Positions 39,506-48,697 of a DNA stretch of 64,000 nucleotides are shown here, in pieces. Every line of letters begins with the position of its first letter. Position 1 is the stretch's first letter. A model generated the notes under the pieces. It saw only the letters and a program-made list of their open reading frames with translations, had not been told where the DNA came from and made no database searches. The stretch is from Neisseria sp. MVDL19-042950. Its GTDB lineage: Bacteria > Pseudomonadota > Gammaproteobacteria > Burkholderiales > Neisseriaceae. Both the position numbers and the translations under genes were made by a program. The stretch is from positions 1 through 64,000 of the forward strand of contig NZ_JAUKWH010000008.1 of NCBI RefSeq assembly GCF_030504625.1, written 5' to 3'.

Positions 39506-39758
39506 ATTCAGCAACGCATTCAAACGCGATTTCAAAAAATATCCTGTACTAGCGCTGTCAACGCGCTGGATTGAAGCACTCTACTGTATATGCAGCGAAC
39601 AAACTCTGCCGCCTAAATTTTGCGACCACGCGCTCACGGGCAACTGGAACGGCTTTCGCGACTGCCACATCGAGCCTGATTTGGTGCTGATTTACCGCCA
39701 TACGGAAAACACAGTCGAACTAGCACGAATCGGCACACACTCCGCGCTGTTCGGCTAA
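39492..39758 (+). CDS. YafQ-type mRNA interferase toxin
   Basis: An 88-residue RelE/ParE-fold toxin closest to YafQ: FKRDFKKYPVL at the N-terminus, CDHALTGNWNGFRDCHIEPD and ARIGTHSALFG. YafQ cleaves mRNA at the ribosome using several His and an Asp; the corresponding His residues (DHAL, DCH, GTH) are present, so the toxin looks intact. It starts inside the antitoxin gene and ends before a DUS-pair terminator. Confidence 0.9.
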   Translation: MKAIEFSNAFKRDFKKYPVLALSTRWIEALYCICSEQTLPPKFCDHALTGNWNGFRDCHIEPDLVLIYRHTENTVELARIGTHSALFG

Positions 39759-39815
39759 CAAAACAGTTTCTGCACAAACGTCAACCAAGCATGGTCGACT
39801 TATGGTTTTAATCTC

Positions 39816-39853
39816 AAAGGCCGTCTGAAATTTAATTTTCAGACGGCCTCTTT
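39816..39853. terminator. Inverted DUS pair between the toxin gene and the TonB receptor gene
   Basis: AAAGGCCGTCTGAAA and TTTCAGACGGCCTCTTT around a short A/T loop between convergent genes. Confidence 0.8.
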
Positions 39854-39868
39854 ATCTTACCATTTGGT

Positions 39869-42382
39869 TTACCAAGAATATTTCGCCCCCAGCCAGAATT
39901 GGCGGCCGATTTTATACGACACGTCGCGTTTTTTCTCCTGCCATTCGGGGGTATAAACTTTTTTGCCGACGATTTTGCGGTTAAACACGTTCAACACGTC
40001 CAAATTCACTTCCAGCTTTTTCGTTTTCGCCAGCGGTTTTGCCCACGAGAAATGCCAGTCTGCGATCAGCGCGGAATTGTATTTGATTTGGTCGAACTTG
40101 CTTAAATTGCCGACATAGCCTTGGCAAAGCCGCGCGCGTTCGGGGGTACAGCGGATATTTTCCTGCGTGTATTCCACCGTGCCGGGCGAGTAACGCCAGC
40201 GTTGCGTCCAGGTAAAATACCACTTGGGCACGGATAATTCGGTTTCGATAAAGGCGTTCCACGGCTGGTTGAAATCCATCGCAGGCAGGTTGTCGGGATC
40301 TTTCAGCTTGCCGTCCACCAATACTTTTTTCACGTCCCATTCGCTCCAGTCGTAGCGTTGGAACGTGCCGATTTGGTTGGAACGGCGTTTGTTGTAATCG
40401 GCACCCGCCCGCCAACTGAGCAAGGTCGGGCCGAGCGCCCAAGGGCGGTTCAGGCCGGCGGAAAAGCTGAAGGTGTCGTTGTCGGAACGGCCGGTATTCG
40501 CCAACACACGGTAGGTTTGGCCGCTTTCATCGGTTTTTTCTTTGGTTAAAAACTGGTTGCGGCTGTTGCGGCGCACCCATTTCAACTGCCATTCGCTGTT
40601 GCCGATATGTTGGCGCACGCCCAGATTCCATTCGTTGCTGTACGGCGTTTTCAAATCGCTGCCGTCGTAACGCGGCTCTTTCAATTCGCGCGATGTCCAC
40701 GGGTCTCCCAGCTCGAAACGGTCGAAATTGCGTTGGAACACATAGGCGCTGCGCAATTTGTAGGTCAGCATTTCGCTGCCGTAATAACGGTTGGCTCCGC
40801 CGAATACATGTAGTTTGACCGCTTTCAGCGGCAGGCGGTAATCGAACGCAAACCGCGGGGCGATATCGGTATTTTTCAGGAAACCGTTGTAATCCAAGCG
40901 GATGCCTGGTTTCAAGCGCAGATTGCCTTTTTCGATATCGTCTTCAAGATAAAGGGCGAGGTTGTGCGTGCCTACTTTGATATTGGCCGGATAGTTGTAG
41001 GCATAGCTGGTAAAAAACTGTTCGCCCGGAATACATTCGGTACAGTCGGTACGGTCGGTTTTCCGCGGGCCGCCGTAAATAATGGTGGGCTTTTTGCGCT
41101 CGAAGCCTTTATCGGCATATTCCGCCTCCCAACCTGCGTTGAAGCGGTGTTTCCAACCGCGCCAATCCGCTTCGTTAAACTCGAAATGCTGTTGCAGATT
41201 GATGTGTTTGCCAAACGAACGGCTGGTGCCGATGCCGCCCACGGCCGCTTCATCCACTTCGGGATGGGTTGTCCAGTTTATCGACGGCGTGTCGTCGTTG
41301 TAGCGGTATAAATTGTCTTGATCGTAGGCGGTTTTTTCTTCCGTGCTGCGGTAGCTCAATTTGGTCTGCATCCTGCCGAAGCCGGCGTAGCGTTCCCAAT
41401 CCAAGTCGAAACGCCAGCCGCCGCCGCCGTTGGTAAAGCGGCCGTCTTTATAGTTGGCCGGATGGTAAGTGGCATAATGCGGTGAATACATCACTGTTGC
41501 CGACAGATTGTTATCGTCGTCGATGCGGTGCGCGCCCCGCAGCAAAAAGGTTTCGGCCAAACGCCTTTGCTTGGTCGATTGTTTCAGATGCTGGTGGAAA
41601 AAAGGAATCGAAGAGCGCTGGCGGCTGTAAGAAAACAGCACCGCCGAATCTTTGCCCACAGGTTGGTTTACCGTGAGATTGGATTCATGCTTGGTAAATT
41701 TCGGCTGCGTGTTGGGCGACTGCGCCTCGCGATATTCGTCGGCATAGAGCGGGGCGATATAATGATGCGTCCAAGTGTGGCGCGTGGTGCGGTACGACAG
41801 GCTGCCGAATGCTTTTTCTCTGTTTGCTTTGATTAAATCGGCATCCACCACGCCGCCGGTAAAGCGGCCGTAGCGGGCGGAAATATTGCTGTCTTTAACC
41901 TTGATGTTTTCCACCAGCGAAGGGCTGATCCAAAACGCCTGCGGATGGCCTGCGGGCAGCGCGCCCACCGTGTGCGAATTCACCGTATCCGCATCCAACT
42001 GCGTATCGGAACCGTTGTGCGCGGGGTTGAGATTGCTGTCGTTGCTCACGCCGTCTATCGAAAAACGGTTGTTGTAAAACTTCTCGCCGTGAAACGAAAT
42101 ATTCGGCGGCGCAATTTCGCCGGCACTGTCGGCCGTGCCTTCGGTATTGGAAAACTGCACGCCCGGGCTGGTGCGCAACAAATCATTGATGGTGCCGTTG
42201 CCCTTAGGCGTAGCGGCGATTCTCTCTTGCTTCCATACGTTTCCTTCCGACTTGGCGGTATAACGCTCCCCTTTCACGACAACCGTATCCAAAGCCACTT
42301 TCTCATCTTGGAGAGGCTCCGCCGACAACGCCGAAGGAATGAACATCAACGACACTCCCAAAGCTATTTTTGTTTTTTGCAT
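39869..42382 (-). CDS. TonB-dependent outer-membrane receptor
   Basis: An 837-residue receptor: signal peptide (about 1-21, ending ALSA), TonB-box-like segment LDTVVVKGE near 30-38, a plug domain (NDLLRTSPGVQFSNTEG; NISFHGEKFYNNRFSIDGV) and a long barrel ending YKIGRQFWLGAKYSW with terminal Trp. Two extracellular Cys pairs are visible (TDCTECIPG; RCTPERARLC). It is not TdfH as I remember that sequence; it may belong to another Tdf group. A Zur-like palindrome lies 24 bases upstream of the start, so zinc or a zinc-carrying host protein is a plausible ligand. Ligand unproven. Confidence 0.88.
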   Translation of the reverse strand: MQKTKIALGVSLMFIPSALSAEPLQDEKVALDTVVVKGERYTAKSEGNVWKQERIAATPKGNGTINDLLRTSPGVQFSNTEGTADSAGEIAPPNISFHGEKFYNNRFSIDGVSNDSNLNPAHNGSDTQLDADTVNSHTVGALPAGHPQAFWISPSLVENIKVKDSNISARYGRFTGGVVDADLIKANREKAFGSLSYRTTRHTWTHHYIAPLYADEYREAQSPNTQPKFTKHESNLTVNQPVGKDSAVLFSYSRQRSSIPFFHQHLKQSTKQRRLAETFLLRGAHRIDDDNNLSATVMYSPHYATYHPANYKDGRFTNGGGGWRFDLDWERYAGFGRMQTKLSYRSTEEKTAYDQDNLYRYNDDTPSINWTTHPEVDEAAVGGIGTSRSFGKHINLQQHFEFNEADWRGWKHRFNAGWEAEYADKGFERKKPTIIYGGPRKTDRTDCTECIPGEQFFTSYAYNYPANIKVGTHNLALYLEDDIEKGNLRLKPGIRLDYNGFLKNTDIAPRFAFDYRLPLKAVKLHVFGGANRYYGSEMLTYKLRSAYVFQRNFDRFELGDPWTSRELKEPRYDGSDLKTPYSNEWNLGVRQHIGNSEWQLKWVRRNSRNQFLTKEKTDESGQTYRVLANTGRSDNDTFSFSAGLNRPWALGPTLLSWRAGADYNKRRSNQIGTFQRYDWSEWDVKKVLVDGKLKDPDNLPAMDFNQPWNAFIETELSVPKWYFTWTQRWRYSPGTVEYTQENIRCTPERARLCQGYVGNLSKFDQIKYNSALIADWHFSWAKPLAKTKKLEVNLDVLNVFNRKIVGKKVYTPEWQEKKRDVSYKIGRQFWLGAKYSW

Positions 42383-42405
42383 CTTCCGACTCTCAATTTA
42401 CAAAA

Positions 42406-42420
42406 TGTTATACTGTAACA
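42406..42420. promoter_or_regulatory. Zur-like operator upstream of the TonB receptor
   Basis: TGTTATACTGTAACA matches the meningococcal Zur motif TGTTATDNHATAACA, as I remember it, at all but one position. It lies 24 bases upstream of the receptor start, where a repressor would block transcription. Confidence 0.6.
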
Positions 42421-42623
42421 ATTATACGTAAACTTCTGTTATTGAGAAAAGAAAATTAAAACATTAAGCTGTGCGGTAGTTTTGCAAAACCTTCTTCCGA
42501 AACACCTCGAAGGTGCCGCAGCAATATTTGCCGATGCTTCCGGTTTTATTTCAGACGGCCTGTCGCCGCTTGCTGCCTTCGGCTATAATCGGCTTTATTT
42601 TTCCGCTGGAAAGAACCGCCAAA

Positions 42624-43265
42624 ATGTCCGATTTCCGTCAAGATTTCCTGAAATTCGCCTTAGCGCAAAACGTTTTGAAGTTCGGCGAATTCACCACCAA
42701 AGCAGGCCGTCAGTCGCCTTATTTTTTCAATGCCGGTTTGTTTAACGACGGCGCGTCCACTTTGGCGTTGGCCAAATTCTATGCGCAGGCGATTATCGAG
42801 AGCAAAGTCGAATTCGATATGCTGTTCGGCCCGGCCTATAAAGGCATTATTCTGGCGGCGGCCACCGCCATGATGCTGGCCGAAAAAGGTGTGAACGTAC
42901 CGTTTGCCTACAACCGCAAAGAAGCGAAAGACCACGGCGAGGGCGGCGTGTTGGTGGGCGCGCCGCTCAAAGGCCGCGTGTTGATTATCGACGACGTGAT
43001 TTCGGCCGGCACGTCGGTGCGCGAATCGGTTAAGCTGATTGAGGCGGAAGGCGCAACCCCCGCCGCCGTTGCCATCGCGCTCGACCGCATGGAAAAAGGC
43101 ACGGGCGACAAATCGGCCGTGCAGGAAGTGGAGCAGCAATACGGCCTGCCGGTGGTGGCGATTGCCAACCTGAAAGACTTGCTGGCTCTGCTGGAAAACA
43201 ATGCCGAATTTGGTGCTTATCTGGAGCCGGTGCGCGCTTACCGTGAGCGTTACGGCGTGGCCTAA
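42624..43265 (+). CDS. pyrE: Orotate phosphoribosyltransferase
   Basis: Fifth step of pyrimidine synthesis, joining orotate to PRPP. The start at 42624 gives MSDFRQDFLKFALAQNVLKF; the 213 residues include GRQSPYFFNAG, the GPAYKGI loop and the PRPP-binding VLIIDDVISAGTSVRES near 121-137. Length matches E. coli PyrE. A longer upstream frame passes through a DUS and is ignored. It is divergent from the TonB receptor and followed by a tight DUS inverted pair. Confidence 0.97.
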   Translation: MSDFRQDFLKFALAQNVLKFGEFTTKAGRQSPYFFNAGLFNDGASTLALAKFYAQAIIESKVEFDMLFGPAYKGIILAAATAMMLAEKGVNVPFAYNRKEAKDHGEGGVLVGAPLKGRVLIIDDVISAGTSVRESVKLIEAEGATPAAVAIALDRMEKGTGDKSAVQEVEQQYGLPVVAIANLKDLLALLENNAEFGAYLEPVRAYRERYGVA

Positions 43266-43309
43266 AGCCTTTATATAGAGCTTGTTTATCCGAATAAGCC
43301 GCCCGGCTC

Positions 43310-43343
43310 ATGTTTTCAGACGGCCTCCTGCCGTCTGAAAACA
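43310..43343 (+). terminator. Inverted DUS pair after pyrE
   Basis: ATGTTTTCAGACGGC and GCCGTCTGAAAACAT with almost no loop, 45 bases past the pyrE stop. Confidence 0.7.
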
Positions 43344-43486
43344 TTTATACACAAATCGAACATATCGCTGCGCTTTTAGACACAGAAGCCGCCACAATTC
43401 CGAATCTTCACGGGCTTAACTACACAGGCCGTCTGAAAACACTTAAAATACCCGTTCAAACAATAACTTTAAATCAAGAAAATACC

Positions 43487-43906
43487 ATGCTCGTAAGCGT
43501 CTGTCCTCACTGCAAAACCCGCCACAGGGTTAAAGATACGCAATTGAATGTTGCACAAGGTTTCGTGGTATGCAGCAAATGCGAAGGTCTGTTTCAGGCC
43601 AAAGACTACATGCGTGAAATGCCGGATAATGCCAAAGCCGACCAGCTTCCCTACGCGGTTACCGACGTTAAACTCGTCCACAGCATCGGCCCCCAAGTGC
43701 GCACCCGCAAAGCCATGACCAAACACGAAATTGCCGACGTGCTCGACAATCTCTTGCCGCCCGACGGCAAAACGAAAGATGCCGCACCCGCCCGCGCCCG
43801 ACGCGGCAATACGACCAAGCAGGAAAACATCAACTGGACCCTTGCTTCGTTTGTGGCACTTACCGTATTGATTATGCAGCTTTTCTATCTGATTTTATTG
43901 AGATGA
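43487..43906 (+). CDS. MJ0042-type zinc-finger protein with C-terminal membrane helix
   Basis: A 139-residue protein. The N-terminus MLVSVCPHCKTRHRVKDTQL with FVVCSKCEGLFQA (two CxxC pairs) is the MJ0042/DUF3426 zinc-ribbon. A polar middle follows, and a C-terminal helix (LASFVALTVLIMQLFYLILL) anchors it in the inner membrane. The start at 43487 is the Met directly before the zinc finger. Its stop overlaps the argA start (ATGA), so the two are translationally coupled. Function unknown. Confidence 0.85.
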   Translation: MLVSVCPHCKTRHRVKDTQLNVAQGFVVCSKCEGLFQAKDYMREMPDNAKADQLPYAVTDVKLVHSIGPQVRTRKAMTKHEIADVLDNLLPPDGKTKDAAPARARRGNTTKQENINWTLASFVALTVLIMQLFYLILLR

Positions 43907-45216
43907 ACCCCGTTGTCGACTTCGTGCGCGACTTCCGTGAAGCCGCACCCTATATCAACTATCTGCGCGGCAAAACGCTGGTTATCGGCGTATCGAGCAG
44001 CCTGCTTTCAGGCTCCGCACTCAACACCCTTGCCGCCGATTTGAACCTGCTTGCCAGCTTGGGCGTGCGGCTGGTTGTGGTACACGGCTCCCGCGCCCAA
44101 ATCAATGCCTTGGCCGAAGCCGACCGCCACACGCCCCAATACCATAACGGCCACCGCATCACCGACGAAACCACGCTCATCCATGCCAAGCAAGCCTGCG
44201 GCATGGTGCGCAGCGACATCGAAGCCGCCCTGTCCATCGGCATTTCCCGCGCGCCCCAGCGCGGTAGTTCGTTAAGCGTGGCGGGCGGCAATTTCGTTAC
44301 CGCCCGCCCCTACGGTGTGATTGACGGAATCGACATGGGCTACACGGGGCATATTCGCAAAATCGACACCGACAGCATACGCCAACGCCTCGATAACGGT
44401 GCGCTGGTATTAATCAGCCCGCTGGGACACTCCCTCAGCGGCAAAACGTTCAACCTGAGCATGGGCGATATCGCCGAAGCCGCCGCCATTGCCCTGCAAG
44501 CGGAAAAACTGATCTATCTCGTCGAACAGGAAGGCATTCTCAATACGCAGGGCAACGTATTCCGCAACCTTTCCGCGCAAGAAGCCCGCACCCTGATTGA
44601 AACCGACCGCCATCACCCCGCCCAGAGCCGCCTGCTGCAATCCGCCATCAATGCAGTGGAAAACGGCGTACAGCGCACCCATGTGCTCAGCGGGCTGCAA
44701 GACGGCAGCTTGATCGGCGAGCTGTTTTCAAGGCAGGGAGTCGGCACCTCCATTGCCTGCGGTGCCTTCATGAACATACGCCGAGCCGAAATCAGCGATA
44801 TTTCCGACATCATTACCCTCATCCGCCCGCTCGAAGAGCAAGGCATCCTGTTACGGCGGAGCCGCGAATATCTCGACGAACACATCAACGAATTTTTCGT
44901 TTTGGAACACGACCGCCAAATCTACGGCTGCGTGGCTCTGAAAACTTTTGCCGGCAGCCCCGACGGCGAACTGGCCGGTTTGGTTGTTTCCCCCGAAGCC
45001 AGAAAAGGCGGCTACGGCGAATTGTTGCTCGAACACCTGATTAACGAAGCCCACGCCCGCAAAATGCGCACCTTATTCGCCCTTTCCACCCAAACCGGCG
45101 AATGGTTTGTCGAACGCGGTTTTCAGACGGCCCCCGTAGAAGAGTTGCCCGAACAGCGGCAGCGCGAATACTACGAAAGCGGCCGCAATTCGCAAGTATT
45201 CGCCTACTACCTCTAA
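43903..45216 (+). CDS. argA: N-acetylglutamate synthase
   Basis: First step of arginine synthesis, acetylating glutamate. The 437 residues combine an amino-acid-kinase-like domain (residues about 20-290, VIGVSSSLLSG, VVVHGSRAQINALAE, arginine-sensing) and a C-terminal GNAT domain (LAGLVVSPEARKGGYGELLL near 365). This is the classic ArgA architecture. The start overlaps the zinc-finger gene by four bases. A DUS in the GNAT domain encodes FQTAP. Feedback by arginine is expected from the family. Confidence 0.95.
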   Translation: MNPVVDFVRDFREAAPYINYLRGKTLVIGVSSSLLSGSALNTLAADLNLLASLGVRLVVVHGSRAQINALAEADRHTPQYHNGHRITDETTLIHAKQACGMVRSDIEAALSIGISRAPQRGSSLSVAGGNFVTARPYGVIDGIDMGYTGHIRKIDTDSIRQRLDNGALVLISPLGHSLSGKTFNLSMGDIAEAAAIALQAEKLIYLVEQEGILNTQGNVFRNLSAQEARTLIETDRHHPAQSRLLQSAINAVENGVQRTHVLSGLQDGSLIGELFSRQGVGTSIACGAFMNIRRAEISDISDIITLIRPLEEQGILLRRSREYLDEHINEFFVLEHDRQIYGCVALKTFAGSPDGELAGLVVSPEARKGGYGELLLEHLINEAHARKMRTLFALSTQTGEWFVERGFQTAPVEELPEQRQREYYESGRNSQVFAYYL

Positions 45217-45345
45217 CCTGTCCGCCCGTTAAAAGCGGCCCACCGAAAGCGAACTGCAGCACCGTCGGCCCGGGCAATATACAAACCCGCCGCGCTCCGA
45301 TACAATCAAGGCCGTCTGAAACACTACATTCAAAAGGAAACCGAC

Positions 45346-45615
45346 ATGACCCGCATGGTTCACTGCATCAAACTCGGCAAAGAAGCCCCCGGCATGAAAT
45401 TCGCCCCGCTGCCCAACGAGCTGGGCAAGCGCATTTTTGAAAACGTATCCCAAGAAGCATGGGACGCTTGGACACGCCACCAAACCATGCTCATCAACGA
45501 AAACCGCCTCAGCCTCGCCGATCCCCGTGCGCGCCAATATTTAGCGCAACAAATGGAAAACTACTTCTTCGGCGACGGAGCCGACCAAGTGCAAGGCTAT
45601 GTGCCGCAAAAATAA
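45346..45615 (+). CDS. yggX: Probable Fe(2+)-trafficking protein YggX
   Basis: An 89-residue cytosolic protein that protects iron-sulfur clusters from oxidation. [17 protein letters not shown] with a conserved Cys near 7, [15 protein letters not shown] and [17 protein letters not shown] are the family hallmarks; length is exactly usual. AAAAGGAAACC lies upstream. A DUS precedes it and a DUS-pair terminator follows, so it is monocistronic. Confidence 0.97.
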   Translation: MTRMVHCIKLGKEAPGMKFAPLPNELGKRIFENVSQEAWDAWTRHQTMLINENRLSLADPRARQYLAQQMENYFFGDGADQVQGYVPQK

Positions 45616-45642
45616 TCTTTCCGGATTGCTTTCGGAAAACAA

Positions 45643-45681
45643 GCAAAGGCCGTCTGAAAACAGTTTTCAGACGGCCTTTGC
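45643..45681 (+). terminator. Inverted DUS pair after yggX
   Basis: GCAAAGGCCGTCTGAAAAC pairs with GTTTTCAGACGGCCTTTGC; the pairing extends beyond the DUS, giving a long stem. Confidence 0.85.
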
Positions 45682-45873
45682 TTAACACCGGTTATCGGCT
45701 TGGCACTTGATGTTCCTTATCCGAGCCGAGAACCGCCGCAACCGATCGTATCCGACATACAACCCGTACACAGCCGAACTTCTCTGTAATCCCCCGTTAT
45801 TGTATCCACATCAAATACTTTCAGACGGCCTCATATATAATCAGGCACTTTCCGTACCTTCGACAAATACCTT

Positions 45874-46779
45874 ATGGCTTTCAAACACTGGCTCGCCGCC
45901 GCCCGCCTGCGTACTTTGCCGCTAGCCGCTGCGTCTGCATTATGCGGCGGCGTGTCGGCTGCCCTGAATCAGCAAAGCAATCCGCCGGTTTTGGTGTTGT
46001 GCGTCATGACCGCCGTCGCCCTGCAAATATTCAGCAATTTGGCCAACGATTACGGCGATGCCTGCAACGGTGCCGACTCCGCCGCCCGCCGCGGGCCGGA
46101 GCGCATGGTTAGTGCCGGGTACATCAGCCGCACCGTCATGAAACGCGGGCTGTTTGCCGCCGCCGTTATCTGCTGTGCGCTCGGCATCGCCCTTTTAGCA
46201 GCCGCCCTGCCCTCCATCGGCATGAGCGGACTGCAAAACTGGCTGTTGTGGCTGCTGCTCGGTGCGGCGGCGGTGGCGGCGGCATTCGCTTATACCGCCG
46301 GTAAAAAACCTTACGGCTATGTCGGTTTGGGCGATTTGGCCGTGCTGGTTTTCTTCGGCTGGCTCGGCGTGCTCGGTTGCGAATATCTGCAAACAGGCCG
46401 TCTGAACGCATGGTCGTGGTTGCCCGCCACCGCGCTCGGATTGTGGTGCAGCATGGTGTTGAACATCAACAATATGCGCGATATCAATAGCGATGCGGCC
46501 GCAGGCAAAACCACCGTCGCCGTGCGCTTGGGGCTGCGCCGCGCCAAGCTGTATCACACTGCTTTGCTGGCTGCGGCGGGGCTGATGTGGTGGGGTTGGC
46601 TGCCGCAATATTTCAACACGGCGGCGGCAGGCCGTCTGAATGCTTTTCTGCTGGCGGCATCACTCATCCACTTGTATTTTCTGAAAAAAGCCCAATCTTG
46701 CGCACAGCTCGACAAACTGCTGCCGCAATGGAGCATCACGGTTTTGCTGTGGGTGCTGCTGTTGTGGCTGCACGCGTGA
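45874..46779 (+). CDS. menA: 1,4-dihydroxy-2-naphthoate polyprenyltransferase (MenA-type)
   Basis: A 301-residue UbiA-superfamily membrane enzyme with about nine helices. LQIFSNLANDYGDACNGADS, near 50-70, contains the N/D-rich prenyl-diphosphate motif in the form specific to MenA, and NNMRDINSDAAAGKTTVAVR is the second Asp motif. The family attaches the isoprenoid tail in menaquinone synthesis. No other men genes are in the window and Neisseria mainly uses ubiquinone, so its quinone role here is worth doubt. Two DUS (GRLN) lie inside. Confidence 0.88.
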   Translation: MAFKHWLAAARLRTLPLAAASALCGGVSAALNQQSNPPVLVLCVMTAVALQIFSNLANDYGDACNGADSAARRGPERMVSAGYISRTVMKRGLFAAAVICCALGIALLAAALPSIGMSGLQNWLLWLLLGAAAVAAAFAYTAGKKPYGYVGLGDLAVLVFFGWLGVLGCEYLQTGRLNAWSWLPATALGLWCSMVLNINNMRDINSDAAAGKTTVAVRLGLRRAKLYHTALLAAAGLMWWGWLPQYFNTAAAGRLNAFLLAASLIHLYFLKKAQSCAQLDKLLPQWSITVLLWVLLLWLHA

Positions 46780-46898
46780 AGCCGGTCGGCGGCACTTCAA
46801 ACCGGTTGCGATAATTTTGCGCCAAAATCTTTGATTTGCTGCTAAAATCTTTTTTCATTCATTTTTTACACACATTCCTCAAATAGGGAGCAAACGCC

Positions 46899-47588
46899 AT
46901 GCAAAACGACGTTTACCATTACACCCAAACCGCCGGCGCGGTGCAGAAAAACACCGTGCTGCGCAAAACCTACGGCCTGCTCGGTCTTTCTTTCATTCCC
47001 TGTGCTGCGGGCGCATTTTTGAGCAGCCAAATCGGTTTCAACTTATACAGCATGTTCGGCAACCGCTGGATTGCTTTCGGCGTGGTGCTGGCCTTTTTCT
47101 ACGGCATGTGCTTTCTGATTGAAAAAAACCGTTACAGCAATGTGGGTGCCGCTCTGTTGATGGTGTTCACTTGCGGCATGGGCGTGCTGATCAGCCCGCT
47201 GCTGCAATACAGCCTCAGCTTCAGCAACGGCGCGAAAATCGTCGGCCTTGCCGCCGCCATGACCGCCGCCGTGTTCTTTACCATGGCTGCGATGGCGCGC
47301 CGTACCAAAGCCGATATGAATTCACTCGGCCGCTTCTTGATAGTGGGTGCCGTCGTGTTGATGGTAGGCGTAGTGGCCAATATGTTCCTGCAAATTCCTG
47401 CGCTGGGCTTAACCATTTCCGCCGGTTTTGTGATTTTCAGCTCGCTGGTGATCATGTGGCAGGTTCGTACCGTAATTGACGGCGGCGAAACCAGCCACAT
47501 CAGCGCGGCTTTAACCATCTTCATTTCACTCTACAATATTTTCAGCAGCCTACTCAACATCTTGCTTTCTTTGAGCGGCGAAGATTAA
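46899..47588 (+). CDS. Bax inhibitor-1/YccA-family membrane protein
   Basis: A 229-residue protein with seven predicted helices, matching the BI-1/YbhL/YccA family (LRKTYGLLGLSFIPCAAGA at the N-terminus; a C-terminal ISLYNIFSSLLNILLSLSGED with the conserved acidic end). Bacterial members are implicated in calcium leak or modulation of FtsH; the role here is unknown. AGGGAGC precedes the start. It is monocistronic with a DUS-pair terminator. Confidence 0.92.
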   Translation: MQNDVYHYTQTAGAVQKNTVLRKTYGLLGLSFIPCAAGAFLSSQIGFNLYSMFGNRWIAFGVVLAFFYGMCFLIEKNRYSNVGAALLMVFTCGMGVLISPLLQYSLSFSNGAKIVGLAAAMTAAVFFTMAAMARRTKADMNSLGRFLIVGAVVLMVGVVANMFLQIPALGLTISAGFVIFSSLVIMWQVRTVIDGGETSHISAALTIFISLYNIFSSLLNILLSLSGED

Positions 47589-47610
47589 CTTACATTGAAA
47601 CATCAAAAAA

Positions 47611-47642
47611 GAGGCCGTCTGAAAACTTTCAGACGGCCTTTC
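47611..47642. terminator. Inverted DUS pair between the BI-1-like gene and znuA
   Basis: GAGGCCGTCTGAAAA and TTTTCAGACGGCCTTTC share a very small loop, between convergent genes. Confidence 0.8.
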
Positions 47643-47659
47643 TTATCGGCAACCGCAGC

Positions 47660-48598
47660 TTATTGCTTCATTGCATCGGTTAACGCTTTCACATTGTAGC
47701 GGTACATGTTCACATAAGTATCCGCCGGTGCGCCGGTGCTCAAGGCATCGGAATACAGTTTTCCGCTTACTTTCACGCCGGTTTCTTGGGCGATGCGGTC
47801 AACCATGCGCGTGTCTTTGATGTTTTCGGCAAACACTGCCTTGATGCCGTCGCGCTTAATCTGGCGGATAATCGCCGCCACTTGTTTGGCAGACGGTTCG
47901 GCACTGCTGCTCACGCCTTGCGGGGCGATGAATTTGATGTTGTAACGCTTGCCCATATAGGCAAAAGCATCATGGCCGGTCAACACTTTACGTTGGTTTT
48001 GCGGCACGGCGTTAAAGGCCTTTTGAGTGTCTTCGTGCAGCTTTTTCAACTGGCCTTGATAGCCCGCCAAACGCTGCTGGTAGTAAGCCTTACCTTCGGG
48101 GTCGGCTTTAATCAGGGCGTTGGCGACGTTTTGGGCATACGTTTGCATCAGCACAGGATCGGTCCACACATGCGGATCGAATTCGCCGTGGTCGTGATGA
48201 TAGTGGTCATGGCCGTGGTGGTCGTGATCATGGCCGTGATCGTGGTCATGATGGTGGTGTCCGCCTTCGGGTGCTTTCAGCGCTTTGATGCCCGCCGCAG
48301 CTTCGGCATAAGCGACTTTGCTTTGTTTCACGGCACGTTGCACGTCTGCCGCTTCCAAGCCCAACCCGTTTACCAACACCAACTTGGCCGAGCGGATTTT
48401 TTTCACGTCGCCGCTGGTCATGTGATAGGCATGTGCGTCTTGGTTGGGGCCTACCAGATTCTGTACGCTCACGCGCTCGCCGCCAACCTGCTTAGCCACA
48501 TCGCCCAAAATGCTGAAACTGGTTACCACAGGCATGGGGGCGGCATACAGGCTGCCGGAAACCAAAGCGGCAATCAAACCGGTTTTCCAATGTTTCAT
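47660..48598 (-). CDS. znuA: Zinc ABC transporter substrate-binding protein
   Basis: Periplasmic zinc receptor of the cluster 9 family. A signal peptide ends near residue 19 (GSLYAAPMPVV). Metal ligands are expected at QDAHAYHMT (about 54), after the His/Asp loop (residues about 118-145, HHHHDHDHGHDHDHH), and in VLTGHDAFAYMGKRYN and FAENIKD. The long charged His loop is typical for ZnuA and marks zinc over manganese, although meningococcal naming also uses mntC. It is the third gene of the znuC-znuB-znuA unit. Confidence 0.95.
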   Translation of the reverse strand: MKHWKTGLIAALVSGSLYAAPMPVVTSFSILGDVAKQVGGERVSVQNLVGPNQDAHAYHMTSGDVKKIRSAKLVLVNGLGLEAADVQRAVKQSKVAYAEAAAGIKALKAPEGGHHHHDHDHGHDHDHHGHDHYHHDHGEFDPHVWTDPVLMQTYAQNVANALIKADPEGKAYYQQRLAGYQGQLKKLHEDTQKAFNAVPQNQRKVLTGHDAFAYMGKRYNIKFIAPQGVSSSAEPSAKQVAAIIRQIKRDGIKAVFAENIKDTRMVDRIAQETGVKVSGKLYSDALSTGAPADTYVNMYRYNVKALTDAMKQ

Positions 48599-48697
48599 AA
48601 TTTTTCCTTTGCTATAACATAACTTTGGTTGATCTTACAACCCGCCGCAAATGTGCTTCAAACACATTTCAAGCAACAGGCCGTCTGAAAAGGATGT

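Noticed and set aside
48599-48640. TGTTAT-like half site before znuA
   Set aside because: Only one half of the Zur palindrome is present and the gene is internal to an operon.
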